This document shows positions 18,700 to 28,926 of a stretch of DNA of 64,000 nt, one piece after another. Source of the stretch: Botrimarina colliarenosi (GTDB lineage: Bacteria > Planctomycetota > Planctomycetia > Pirellulales > Lacipirellulaceae). Numbering within the stretch: the stretch's first letter is position 1; every line of letters starts with the position of its first letter. The notes under the pieces are model-generated. The model had not been told where the DNA came from and did no database searches. It worked only from the letters and a program-made list of their open reading frames with translations. The stretch is taken from NCBI RefSeq assembly GCF_007859955.1, contig NZ_SJPR01000002.1:668353-732352 (forward strand). The letters are read 5' to 3'. Both the position numbers and the translations under genes were made by a program.

Positions 18700-18845
18700 T
18701 GCCTTGTCAAAGCTAGAAAAGAGGGGTTGGCGCCATGAGCCGTTTTGGCGCTAGCCACGGTTCTTGGTGATTCAACCGGTCTTGGTGATTCAACCGGGGC
18801 TAGCGCCCAATCGGCTCATCCTAGAATCCAGTTTTGACAAGGCAC
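18699..18845. mobile_element. MITE-like palindromic element with TA target duplication
   Basis: The 147-base element has perfect 13-bp terminal inverted repeats GTGCCTTGTCAAA (18699-18711) and TTTGACAAGGCAC (18833-18845). TA flanks both sides (18697-18698 and 18846-18847). Inside, ATGAGCCG...GGCGCTAGCC near the left pairs with GGCTAGCGCC...CGGCTCAT near the right at 20 of 22 positions. The centre holds two tandem copies of CTTGGTGATTCAACCGG. There is no coding capacity. TA duplication and size fit a non-autonomous element moved by an IS630/Tc1-mariner-type transposase; none is in the window. Confidence 0.7.
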
Positions 18846-18916
18846 TACGTCGCCAACCGCCACGGTGAGCCGACGGAGTCACCGCGTTTAAGAGAAAGAA
18901 AGAGACCTTCGCCCAG

Positions 18917-19180
18917 CTAAGTCGTCACCTGCGATGCGGCGGCCTTTTCCAGGCGGCGTTTCTCCAGCGCGCGGAGTAGTTCGTCGGCCCGGTCGAGCAA
19001 CGCCAGACCCGACTCCGAGGGTAACGGCTGGCGGGTCGCCTGCTGGGCGACAAAACTCGCGTTGCAATGCTGACACGCGATCCCCTTGCCTAGGTAATCG
19101 ACACGCACCTGCAGATTCCGACCGCAAGCGGGGCAAGGCTGTACGTAGAACACCGAGCTTGGCATTGTGGGCGCCTCCAT
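18917..19180 (-). CDS. Small zinc-ribbon protein
   Basis: The 87-residue protein has a four-cysteine zinc ribbon near its N-terminus, CPACG (residues 16-20) and CQHC (36-39), spaced as in rubredoxin-like/zf-ribbon knuckles. A charged helical C-terminus follows (LLDRADELLRALEKRRLEKAA). An alternative start is MPSSVFYV at 19165, which would still include the ribbon. The protein is cytosolic, and its partner (nucleic acid or protein) is unknown. Similar 80-100-residue ribbons are common in planctomycetes. It converges on aroA across the MITE-like element. Confidence 0.7.
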   Translation of the reverse strand: MEAPTMPSSVFYVQPCPACGRNLQVRVDYLGKGIACQHCNASFVAQQATRQPLPSESGLALLDRADELLRALEKRRLEKAAASQVTT

Positions 19181-19512
19181 GAACTCGGGAAAATCGGGAC
19201 AAGCCTGAGGCCGCTAGGATACTCGACCACGGCTGGATCGTCCAACCGAAGCCCCCCCACTGGGCGGGGTAGTTCCCGCAACCCGTTGCAAAAATCCCCT
19301 GTCAGGGGGGGTTGGGTTCGCAACACGGCGGGACTAGCGGTAGGATTGAGGAAGTCGTCCCAAGGTTCCCTCAATTCTTGCGACTTCGCAGCCAGTCAGC
19401 GGAACCCGCCTCCCCTGAACCGTCTATAAGGGGGGCTGGTGGACGCGGTCCCTCTCGGCACAGGGCGGCGGGGTGCGTGCGTCCGACTTTTAGCGAGGTC
19501 ATAGCGCTGGTG
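19181..19512. other. Divergent spacer with a short palindrome
   Basis: This 332-base stretch separates the zinc-ribbon gene (leftward) from the exporter operon (rightward). The rightward frame is open here, but its translation has no export signal or family likeness and the bases look noncoding. One compact palindrome, CCCCTGTCAGGGG (19296-19308), could be an operator or weak hairpin. No convincing promoter or RNA gene was found. Confidence 0.45.
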
Positions 19513-20447
19513 ATGGGCAATCGGCTCTACACGGGAGCGGTATTCGTCGGCTGGCTCGCGGCGATGACTTGGCTCGTTACCGACAGGATTCTCCCCCCCT
19601 TCTTTGGCGGGGACGCCCCAGCGACACGCCGTTCGAATCAGGTCGAACCGGTCGCTTGGCGTATCGAGATGGGGAATAAGCCCTGCGGGGTCGCTGTGCT
19701 CCAGGCCGTCGCTGGAGACGGGGGCGCGAAAGAAGTCCATAGCTATCTGCAGCTGGACCGTATCGAAGCCCCGAAGGGTGCCCCGGTCTGGCTCACCCCG
19801 GCTCTGCAATCGCTGCACAGCATGACGGTGTCGATGCGGACCACCACCGTCTACGACGCGATGGACACCCTCTCCTCCTTCCACTCGCGTCTACAGCTCA
19901 ACAAATCGGACTTCCCGATCGACTTGCGAGGCAGGGTCCAAGCAGGCCAGCTCCGCCTGTCGATTCGCGTCGGCGACCACACCCACCGCATCGACCACCA
20001 GTGGCCCGGAAACGGCGTCATGGGGGGCGACATCACACCGAGCGGCCGCCTGCTTCCACTCTACCAAGGGCGCCGTTGGACCCAGGAGGTCTACAGCCCC
20101 TTCGGCTCTCCCGGCGCGCCCATGGAATTGATCGTCGCGGAAGTGACCGAGCCGCTGCGTCTCACGCAGAACGGCGTGACGGTCGATGCTTGGTGCGTCG
20201 AGTACCGTTCGTCCGAGATGACGGGCAGCACCGACGAGGGCCGCTTGCGGGCGGTCTTGTATGTCGCCGCCGATGGCCGCATCCTTAAGCAAGAGGCGTA
20301 CTTCCTCGGCAGCAGCATCACCTTCTTACGCGAGTCGGACGAACGATCGCACGAACTGGCGTCGCTGCTCGAACTAGAGAAATACGCCACGGTCAACGAA
20401 GCGACGCTCCGCGCCGCGTCCCCCACTGACAGCGGCCCGGCCCAGCG

Positions 20448-20451
<4 letters not shown>
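19513..20451 (+). CDS. Membrane-anchored hypothetical protein heading an ABC exporter operon
   Basis: The 312-residue product starts MGNRLYTGAVFVGWLAAMTWLV, a signal anchor, so most of it should lie outside the cytoplasm. The rest is beta-rich and soluble (GRLLPLYQGRRWTQEVYSPFG, ITFLRESDE), with no family motif I recognise. The ATG at 19513 was chosen because the anchor begins there; the open frame upstream has no coding character. Its stop overlaps the ATPase start by four bases (ATGA), so it is translationally coupled to the exporter. A role as an accessory or substrate-handling subunit is inferred from that. Confidence 0.65.
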
Positions 20452-21244
<793 letters not shown>

Positions 21245-21248
<4 letters not shown>

Positions 21249-23059
21249 CCGAGAGCACCGCGACACCGGCGGAGGCCACGAGGGTTGTAGGCGACTCTCG
21301 CTACGAGGCCGCGTTGTTCCGCCGTCTGCGGACGACCGAAACAGCCGCGCATCTGCGGCAACTGATGGCGACCGCGCGGTTGCGGACGCTGCTGGTGATC
21401 GGGCTGAGCCTCTTCTTCTGGTGCGGCCTCTTTGCGTTGTTCTTCGTTGGGTTCAACTTCCTCAAAGAACACGTCGCCCAACCGGGTGAGCTCTACCACG
21501 CGAAGACCGTCGAGTTTGTGTTCCACCTCTTCTTCGCATCGCTGAACGTGATGCTGATCTTTTCGTCGGGCATCATCCTGTACGGCGGGTTGTTCAGCTC
21601 AGCCGAGACGCGTTATTTGCTGACGACGCCCGCGCGAGAGGAACGCGTCGTCCTGCACAAGTTCCAGGAGGCGACGCTCTTCAGCAGCTGGGGGTTCTTC
21701 CTGCTCGCCAGCCCGCTGACGCTCGCCTACGGGATCTCGGTCGACGCGCCGTGGCACTACTACGTCTTGATCGCTCCGCTGATTATTTCGTTCGTTTACA
21801 TCCCGTGCGTGATCGGAGCGCTCTGCTGCTTGCTCCTCATCTACAAGCTGGCGCACGTGCGGATGACGGTGGTCGTTATCGTCGCGGGCCTCTCGATGTT
21901 CGCGGCCGGCGCGGCGATTTGGGACACGGTCGGCATCGAACGCGAAGAGATCTTCGAGCAGAAGTTCTTCTCCGACACGATCCGCAAGTTCAGCTTCACG
22001 CGTGAGGAGTGGCTCCCGAGCTCGTGGCTCAGCGACGGGCTGATCGACGCCGCCCAGCCGCGGCCCCGGCTGCCGGGGCCGCTGCGCCATACGCCGGTCA
22101 TCCGGGCGCTGCTGTCGTTGGGCCTGCTGGTCTCCAACGCGCTGATGGGGCGGCTGGTGCTGACGGCAGTCGCCAAGCGGTGCTTCCGTACGGCCTTCAG
22201 CCAGCTGGAGTGCCGCCCGCGTCGGCCCCGCCGCGCGGGGGCGGTTTGGGTCGACCGGGTGGCGGCGGCGCTGCTGACCCCCTTCCCGCCGCAGGTGCGG
22301 CTGCTGCTGCTCAAGGACTGGCGACTGCTCCGTCGGGACCCCGTGCAGTGGTCGCAATTCCTCATCTTCTTCGGCCTGCTGGGGCTCTACTTCCTCAACG
22401 TAGACCAGTTCACCGTCACGGCCGGCGACATCAATCACGCCACCTGGGTGAATCTCGTCAGCTTCCTCAATCTGGCGGTGGTGGGGCTGATCCTCTCGAC
22501 CTTCACGACGCGGTTCATCTACCCGATGCTGAGCCTCGAGGGACGCCGCTTTTGGGTGCTCGGGCTGATGCCTGTCAGCCGCGAGACCATCGTCTGGAGC
22601 AAGTTCGTCTTCGCCGCCTTGGGGTCTTGGATGCCGTGCGCGGTTTTGATCCTTGTGAGCGACCTGATGCTCCGCGTGCCTGCCCTGGTGGTCGGCATCC
22701 ATCAGCTGACCACGGTGCTGCTATGCGTCGGTTTGGCGGCGCTCGCGGTGGGGCTCGGGGCGACGATGCCCAACTTCCGCGAGACGAGCCCCTCGAAGAT
22801 CGCGGCCGGTTTTGGCGGCACGCTGAATCTGGTGCTTAGCGCGGTCTACATCATCGTGGTCGTGTCGCTCACGGCGCTGCCGTGCCACTTCAAGCTGATC
22901 GCCGGGTCGAGTTCTCTGACGACCGAGTTTCTCAACCCGGACTATCTCGACTTCTGGCTCATTGTCGGCGCCGGGCTTGCGGTCGCGGTGGGGGTGGTGG
23001 CGACGGTCGTGCCGCTCTACCGCGGCGTCAAGGCGTTCAACCGCCTCGAGTTTTGCTAG
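21245..23059 (+). CDS. ABC-2 type exporter permease
   Basis: The 604-residue integral membrane protein has roughly twelve hydrophobic helices in two blocks (about residues 48-240 and 360-590). They are separated by a basic linker, RPRRPRRAGAVW, at about 322-333. A soluble loop at 240-300 includes REEWLPSSWLSDGLIDAAQP. It resembles the large permeases that pair with single ATPases in putative ABC-2 exporters. The start overlaps the ATPase stop by four bases. The transported molecule cannot be deduced. A 120-base spacer without evident structure separates it from mqnA. Confidence 0.85.
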
Positions 23060-23179
23060 CCAGCCACCGCGTCAATGCGACGCCCCCCCGCCGTTCTGTC
23101 GCCAAGCCGGCGGCGTTAAGATGGGGCCGTCGCAAGCGGTTAGACAAACAGACGCCGTTCCCTCCCCCCTTCCCCGCCC

Positions 23180-24036
23180 ATGAGCCAATCGAACGTTATG
23201 CGAGTCGGGGCGGTAAACTATCTCAACTCGAAACCGCTCATCCATCGGTTTGAGGAGCACGCCGATCGGCTCGCCGCCACCGAGCCGGCGCTCGCTGAGG
23301 TGCGGCTGCTGAAAGACCTCCCGAGTCGGCTCGCCGACTCGTTGGCCGAGGGCCGTCTCGATGCAGCGCTCGTGCCGGCATTCGAGGCGCTGGCGGAGCC
23401 GACGTGGCGGATCGTCTCCGACGCGTGTGTGGCGGCCGATGGCCCGGTGAGCAGCGTGAAGGTTTACTTCCGCAAGCGGCCCGCCGAGGTCCGTTCGCTC
23501 GCCCTCGACGAAGGGTCGCGTACGAGCGCGGCCCTCTGCCGGCTGTTGCTGACGCGGCGTGTTGGAGTCGCCCCCCAGCGGACCCGCTTGGCGATCGGCC
23601 GCGGGCTCGCCGACACCGACGCCGACGCCGTGCTCCTGATTGGCGACCGGGCGATGCACGAGCCGCCCGCCGCGCTGCGGAGCCAGTTCGTCGCCGAATG
23701 GGACCTGGCCGAGGAATGGCGCCGCGACACGGGGTTGCCGTTCGTCTTCGCGGTGTGGGCCGCCCGGCCGGGGATCGACGCCGCCGCGTTGGCGTCGCTG
23801 CTCGAAGCTTCACGCGACGACGGCTTGGTCGCCTTCGCCGAAATCGCCCGGCGCGAGGGTCCGCCGCTCGGGCTTACGGTCGAGCACGCCGAGCGTTACC
23901 TTCGCCAGAACCTGCGGTTCACCCTGGGGCCCCGCGAACGGCGTGGCCTCGAGTTGTTCCGCGAGCAGTGCCGCGACGCGGGGCTCCTGCCCGACGCGCC
24001 AACAACCAACTCTCCTGAGAACCCGCTTCCCGTCCG

Positions 24037-24040
<4 letters not shown>
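23180..24040 (+). CDS. mqnA: Chorismate dehydratase (MqnA, futalosine pathway)
   Basis: MqnA dehydrates chorismate to 3-enolpyruvylbenzoate, the first step of futalosine-dependent menaquinone synthesis. The 286-residue sequence opens with the family motif MRVGAVNYLNSKPLIHRF (residues 7-24). It continues with the periplasmic-binding-like fold elements DAALVPAFEAL, SSVKVYFRK, LALDEGSRTSAALCRLLL, DAVLLIGDRAM and LPFVFAVWAARPG. The start is the ATG at 23180 (MSQSNVMRVG); MRVG at 23198 is an alternative. The stop overlaps mqnC by four bases. Confidence 0.93.
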
Positions 24041-25194
<1,154 letters not shown>

Positions 25195-25236
25195 GTTTCG
25201 AGAGCAGTCACACGGCGCCGCGGCGCCGGTCGATGC

Positions 25237-26112
25237 GTGACTGTCGCAACCGGCACGACCCGCACCACCGTCCTCTCGCCAAGCCTCCCGTCGCCTATGC
25301 CACCCGTGACGGGCCCCGCCGAAGCCGCCGATCCGGCAACGCCCCCGGCACTCGGCCGGCCGATGGTCGAGGTCATCAACCTCACCAAGGCGTATGACGA
25401 TCTCGCCCGTGGCGAGGTGCTTGCCGTTGATCGGCTGTCGTTCACCGCCCACTCGGGGGAGGTCTTCGGACTGCTCGGCCCCAACGGCGCCGGCAAGACG
25501 ACGGCACTGCGGATCCTCACAACGCTACTCAAGCCGACATCGGGCGCCGCTCTGGTCAACGGCTTCGACTGCGTCGAGCAGGCCGAACTGGTCCGCAACC
25601 AGATCGGCTTTATCTCCGCCAATACGGCCGTTTACGACCGGATGACGGCCTGGGAATTTGTCGAGTACTTCGGCCGGCTGCACGGCCTCGCGCCGGCGCA
25701 GCTCCGTGACCGGATGGAGTGGCTCTTCACCAAGCTGCGGATGGACGACCTCCGCGACACGCTCGGCGCGAAGATGTCGACCGGTATGAAGCAAAAGACC
25801 TCGATCGCCCGGGCGCTGGTGCACGACCCGCCGGTGATTGTCTTCGACGAAGCGACCAACGGCCTCGACGCGTTCGCGGCGCGGGCGTCGCTCGACGCGG
25901 TGGCCGAACTCCGTGACGAGGGCAAGTGCATTGTTTTCTCCACCCACATCATGAGCGAGGTCCAGCGTATCTGCGACCGCATCGCCGTGATGTACCGAGG
26001 CCGTATCATTGATACCGGCCCGATGGACGAGCTCCGCCAGCGGCACGGCGAGGACGACCTCGAAGAGCTGTTCTTCCATCTCGTATCGAACGCTGAACAG
26101 GATGCGCGCTGA
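25237..26112 (+). CDS. ABC transporter ATP-binding protein (NatA-like)
   Basis: The ATPase domain begins at about residue 43 (MVEVINLTKAY). It shows Walker A GPNGAGKTT, signature-region MSTGMKQKTSIARAL, Walker B VIVFDEATNGLDA and the switch STHIMSEVQ. The first ~42 residues form a Pro/Ala/Thr-rich leader whose reality is doubtful: the GTG at 25237 could be replaced by ATG at 25297 or 25363. It resembles NatA of sodium exporters. The permease-CPBP gene follows after a 347-base spacer with a palindromic repeat pair, so the two probably form one transporter. Confidence 0.88.
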   Translation: MTVATGTTRTTVLSPSLPSPMPPVTGPAEAADPATPPALGRPMVEVINLTKAYDDLARGEVLAVDRLSFTAHSGEVFGLLGPNGAGKTTALRILTTLLKPTSGAALVNGFDCVEQAELVRNQIGFISANTAVYDRMTAWEFVEYFGRLHGLAPAQLRDRMEWLFTKLRMDDLRDTLGAKMSTGMKQKTSIARALVHDPPVIVFDEATNGLDAFAARASLDAVAELRDEGKCIVFSTHIMSEVQRICDRIAVMYRGRIIDTGPMDELRQRHGEDDLEELFFHLVSNAEQDAR

Positions 26113-26459
26113 GCAGGATGCGTGCGAAAGGAAGGGTGTTGATGGGGAGGTGGGGGGATAAGGGAAAAGATTTACTGAGGGGCCGAACGAGTCGGTGTAC
26201 TAAACAGATTGATATTAAGTAGAGGCAATCGATTGTTGTGGGAGGGGTCTCCAGACCCCGATTACGGTCTCTTGGCCGGTGTGGCATGGTGCGCGTTATC
26301 GGCGTCGGGAGACGCCTCCCACAGAACTAGGCGCCATCTATCGAAGAGACCCTTCGTTACGAAACGCCATCACCCCATCCTCCAAATCGACTACCCATCA
26401 ATCGGCAGCCAGAACCCACCCCGCGATCACCAACAAGTTCGACATCCCCCCATCCCCGC
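26113..26459. other. 347-base spacer between ATPase and permease-protease
   Basis: This noncoding stretch is A/T-richer than its surroundings at both ends. Besides the palindrome pair described separately, it holds a short repeat CAGGATGCG at its left edge (also inside the end of the ATPase gene) and purine-rich runs near 26150. No RNA gene or clear promoter was recognised. A small open frame at 26209-26463 reads through the repeat and is not considered real. Confidence 0.4.
26237..26323. repeat. BIME-like pair of palindromes
   Basis: Two hairpins face each other. The left is GGGGTCTCCAGACCCC (26244-26259, 7-bp perfect stem) and the right is GGCGTCGGGAGACGCC (26301-26316, 6-bp perfect stem). 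The surrounding 29-base arms 26237-26265 and 26295-26323 are inverted copies matching at 25 of 29 positions, ending TGTGGGAGG and CCTCCCACA. Two opposed REP-type units like this form a BIME. Confidence 0.65.
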
Positions 26460-28676
26460 ATGAATTGGCGAAACGTCTTACTGATCTGGCGGCGTGAGAT
26501 CCGCGACCAGCTCCGCGATCGGCGGACGCTGTTCATGGTCGCTGTGCTGCCGGTCCTGATGTACCCACTGCTGGGGACCAGCCTGTTCCAGCTGGCGCAG
26601 TTCATGCGGCAGACGACGGGCCGCGTCGCCATCTACGGCGCCGAGGAACTGAGCGATGTCGAGGGCTTGCCTCCCCTGATCGACGGCGACCACTTCGCCC
26701 CGGAACTGTTTTACGACCCGGCGGAGCGCGACCGCTTGGTGATCGAGGAACGGGACGCCTTGCCAGAAGAACGCCTCGCGTCGGCCGAACAGGCGGTCGC
26801 CAACGGCGCCATCGACGCGGCGATCTGTTTCCCGGCGGACTTCGCCGAGGCGGTCGAGCAGGCGCGTGACGCCGAAGGGGGCGATCCCCTTTCGGCGACG
26901 CCGCCGCAGCCGGCCGTACGCTTCAACTCCAGCCGCGAGGCGTCGCAGGTCGCCGGACTGCGGGTGGCCAGCCTGCTGCGCCGCTGGAGCGACCAAGTCG
27001 TCGCCGGCAACCTCCGTGCGCGGAACGTGCCGATCGCGGCGACCCAGCCCTTCGCGCTCGATCAAGTCGACGTCGCGCCGAAAGAATCGCGCGACGCGAT
27101 GCTGTGGTCGAAGCTCTTGCCGTTCATCGTGTTCCTGTGGGCGCTGACCGGCGCGTTCTACCCGGCGATCGACCTCTGCGCGGGCGAGAAGGAACGGGGC
27201 ACCCTCGAAACGCTGCTGGCGAGCCCGGCCCGGCGCAGCGAGATCGTCGGCGGCAAGCTGCTGACGGTGATGACGTTCAGCGTTTTCACCGCGCTGCTGA
27301 ACTTGGCGAGCCTCGCGCTGACGGCCAACGTGCTGATGGGTCAGTTGGCGGGCGTCGCGGGGATGGGTTTGGCGATCGCCCCGCCGCCCGCTTCGGCGAT
27401 GGCTTGGCTCGTGGTGGCGGTGCTGCCGATGTCGGCGCTCTTTAGCGCCCTGTCCCTCGCCTGTGCGGCCTACGCCCGCAGCACGAAGGAGGGGCAGTAC
27501 TACTTCATGCCCCTGTTCCTCGCCGCGACGCCGCTGATGCTGATGCCAACGGCTCCGGGGGTACAGCTCAACCTGGGCAACAGCCTAGTGCCCGTGATGG
27601 GGCTCGTGCTGTTGCTGCGGTCGCTCATTGAGGGGCAACTCGCCCAGGCGGCGCTGTATATCGGACCCGTGATCGCGGTCACGGCGATCTGCTGCTGGCT
27701 GGCGATGCGGTGGGCCGTCTCGCAGTTCAATCAAGAGTCGGTGCTGTTCCGCGAAAGCGAACGGTTCAGCCCCAAGGCGCAAGTCGCCGCGATGGTCCGC
27801 CGCCGCGGCGCGACGCCGACGGCCGGCGCCGCGATGGCGTGCGTGGCGGGCATCTTCCTGATGCAGACGCTGATGCGGTCGGTGATGCCGGCGCCAATCG
27901 CGGGGCAATCGGGCTTCGGTTACTTTGCCGGTGTCGTCGTTGTGGGGCAATTGACGACGATCCTGGCGCCCGCCCTGGCGGTTGCGTGGCTGTTGACCCG
28001 CGACTGGCGACAAACGCTCCTGCTCCGACAGGCGCCGCGGGTCGGCGATGTGCTGCTGGCCGCCGCGGCCGCCCTCTGCCTCCACCCGCTTGGCCAGCGG
28101 ATGGCGATGTGGATCAAGGATCTGTATCCGCTCTCCGACGCCGTTGAGGCCCAACTGAGCGGTTTCTCGCAGCTGATTGGCGAAGCCCCCCCAATCGGAG
28201 TCGTGCTGCTTCTCCTCGCCGTGCTGCCGGCGGTTTGTGAGGAGATCGCTTTCCGCGGAGTAATTCTCGCGGGTTTGCGCAAGTCGTTAGGCGACGCCGG
28301 CGGCGTCCTGATGACCGCCGTTTTCTTCGGGGCGACGCATACGGTGCTCCAGCAATCGCTGGCGGCGGCGCCCGTTGGGGCCCTCTTGGGCGTCATTGCC
28401 CTGCGTACGGGGTCCCTCCTCCCCTGTGTGGTTTTCCACGCGGCGTACAACTCGCTGCAGCTGCTAACGGCCCTTAACGCGGAGTCAATCCGCAACGTCG
28501 CGGGCGAATGGGGGCTCGACCGGGTGCTTTTCGTCGAAATGCCGGCCGGACAGCTAGGCTACGCGACGCCAATTGCTATTCTGGGAGGTGTCGTGGCGGT
28601 CGCCCTCGTTTGGGCCCTCGGCCGCCGCGGCCGCGGTGAACCGCAGGTCGCGACACGGCTCGGAACGGCCTCCTGA
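26460..28676 (+). CDS. ABC-2 permease fused to a CPBP intramembrane metalloprotease
   Basis: The 738-residue protein starts as a NatB-like permease: REIRDQLRDRRTLFMVAVLPVLMYPLLG, a long extracytoplasmic loop to about residue 215, then membrane helices with the GEKERGTLETLLASP motif (~240-255). The C-terminal third, from about 555, is a CPBP (CAAX-type) protease. Its motifs are EE/R at E594-E595...R599 in VCEEIAFRG, H627 in FFGATH, and H660xxxN664 in FHAAYN, all intact. Bacterial CPBP enzymes are intramembrane peptidases often tied to peptide export. The ATPase at 25237 is its likely partner. Fusion of exporter and protease suggests that a substrate is cleaved during or after transport. Confidence 0.88.
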   Translation: MNWRNVLLIWRREIRDQLRDRRTLFMVAVLPVLMYPLLGTSLFQLAQFMRQTTGRVAIYGAEELSDVEGLPPLIDGDHFAPELFYDPAERDRLVIEERDALPEERLASAEQAVANGAIDAAICFPADFAEAVEQARDAEGGDPLSATPPQPAVRFNSSREASQVAGLRVASLLRRWSDQVVAGNLRARNVPIAATQPFALDQVDVAPKESRDAMLWSKLLPFIVFLWALTGAFYPAIDLCAGEKERGTLETLLASPARRSEIVGGKLLTVMTFSVFTALLNLASLALTANVLMGQLAGVAGMGLAIAPPPASAMAWLVVAVLPMSALFSALSLACAAYARSTKEGQYYFMPLFLAATPLMLMPTAPGVQLNLGNSLVPVMGLVLLLRSLIEGQLAQAALYIGPVIAVTAICCWLAMRWAVSQFNQESVLFRESERFSPKAQVAAMVRRRGATPTAGAAMACVAGIFLMQTLMRSVMPAPIAGQSGFGYFAGVVVVGQLTTILAPALAVAWLLTRDWRQTLLLRQAPRVGDVLLAAAAALCLHPLGQRMAMWIKDLYPLSDAVEAQLSGFSQLIGEAPPIGVVLLLLAVLPAVCEEIAFRGVILAGLRKSLGDAGGVLMTAVFFGATHTVLQQSLAAAPVGALLGVIALRTGSLLPCVVFHAAYNSLQLLTALNAESIRNVAGEWGLDRVLFVEMPAGQLGYATPIAILGGVVAVALVWALGRRGRGEPQVATRLGTAS

Positions 28677-28813
28677 GGCCATCTCTTGGGCGGAAACGCT
28701 CCCCGAGCCGTTGTCGGCGCCGGCGTAGGTGTCGAGACGGAACCTCCGACGCCTAGGATCCGTCCGTCTTAAGGAGCGCGCGTTGCGTTCGGCAAGACTC
28801 GGCCCGCTGCGAC

Positions 28814-28855
28814 GAACCACCAGCCGGTGGGGATAGAACCACCAGCCGGTGGGGA
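28814..28855. repeat. Duplicated 20-bp hairpin unit upstream of the amidohydrolase gene
   Basis: GAACCACCAGCCGGTGGGGA occurs at 28814-28833 and 28836-28855, separated by two bases. Each unit can fold through CCACC and GGTGG. It lies in a 250-base spacer with no other recognisable feature. Confidence 0.6.
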
Positions 28856-28926
28856 CAGGCGACACACAGCGGCGCGTTGGGTAGGCAAGCAAGGGCCCCC
28901 ACGAGCCGTCGATCTTTAGGAATGCG

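Noticed and set aside
26209..26463. An 84-codon frame through the BIME-like repeat.
   Set aside because: It depends on a TTG start and reads palindrome sequence; no coding character.
28800..28860. Possible CRISPR-like spacing in the duplicated 20-mers.
   Set aside because: Only two copies, a two-base gap, no spacers and no cas genes.
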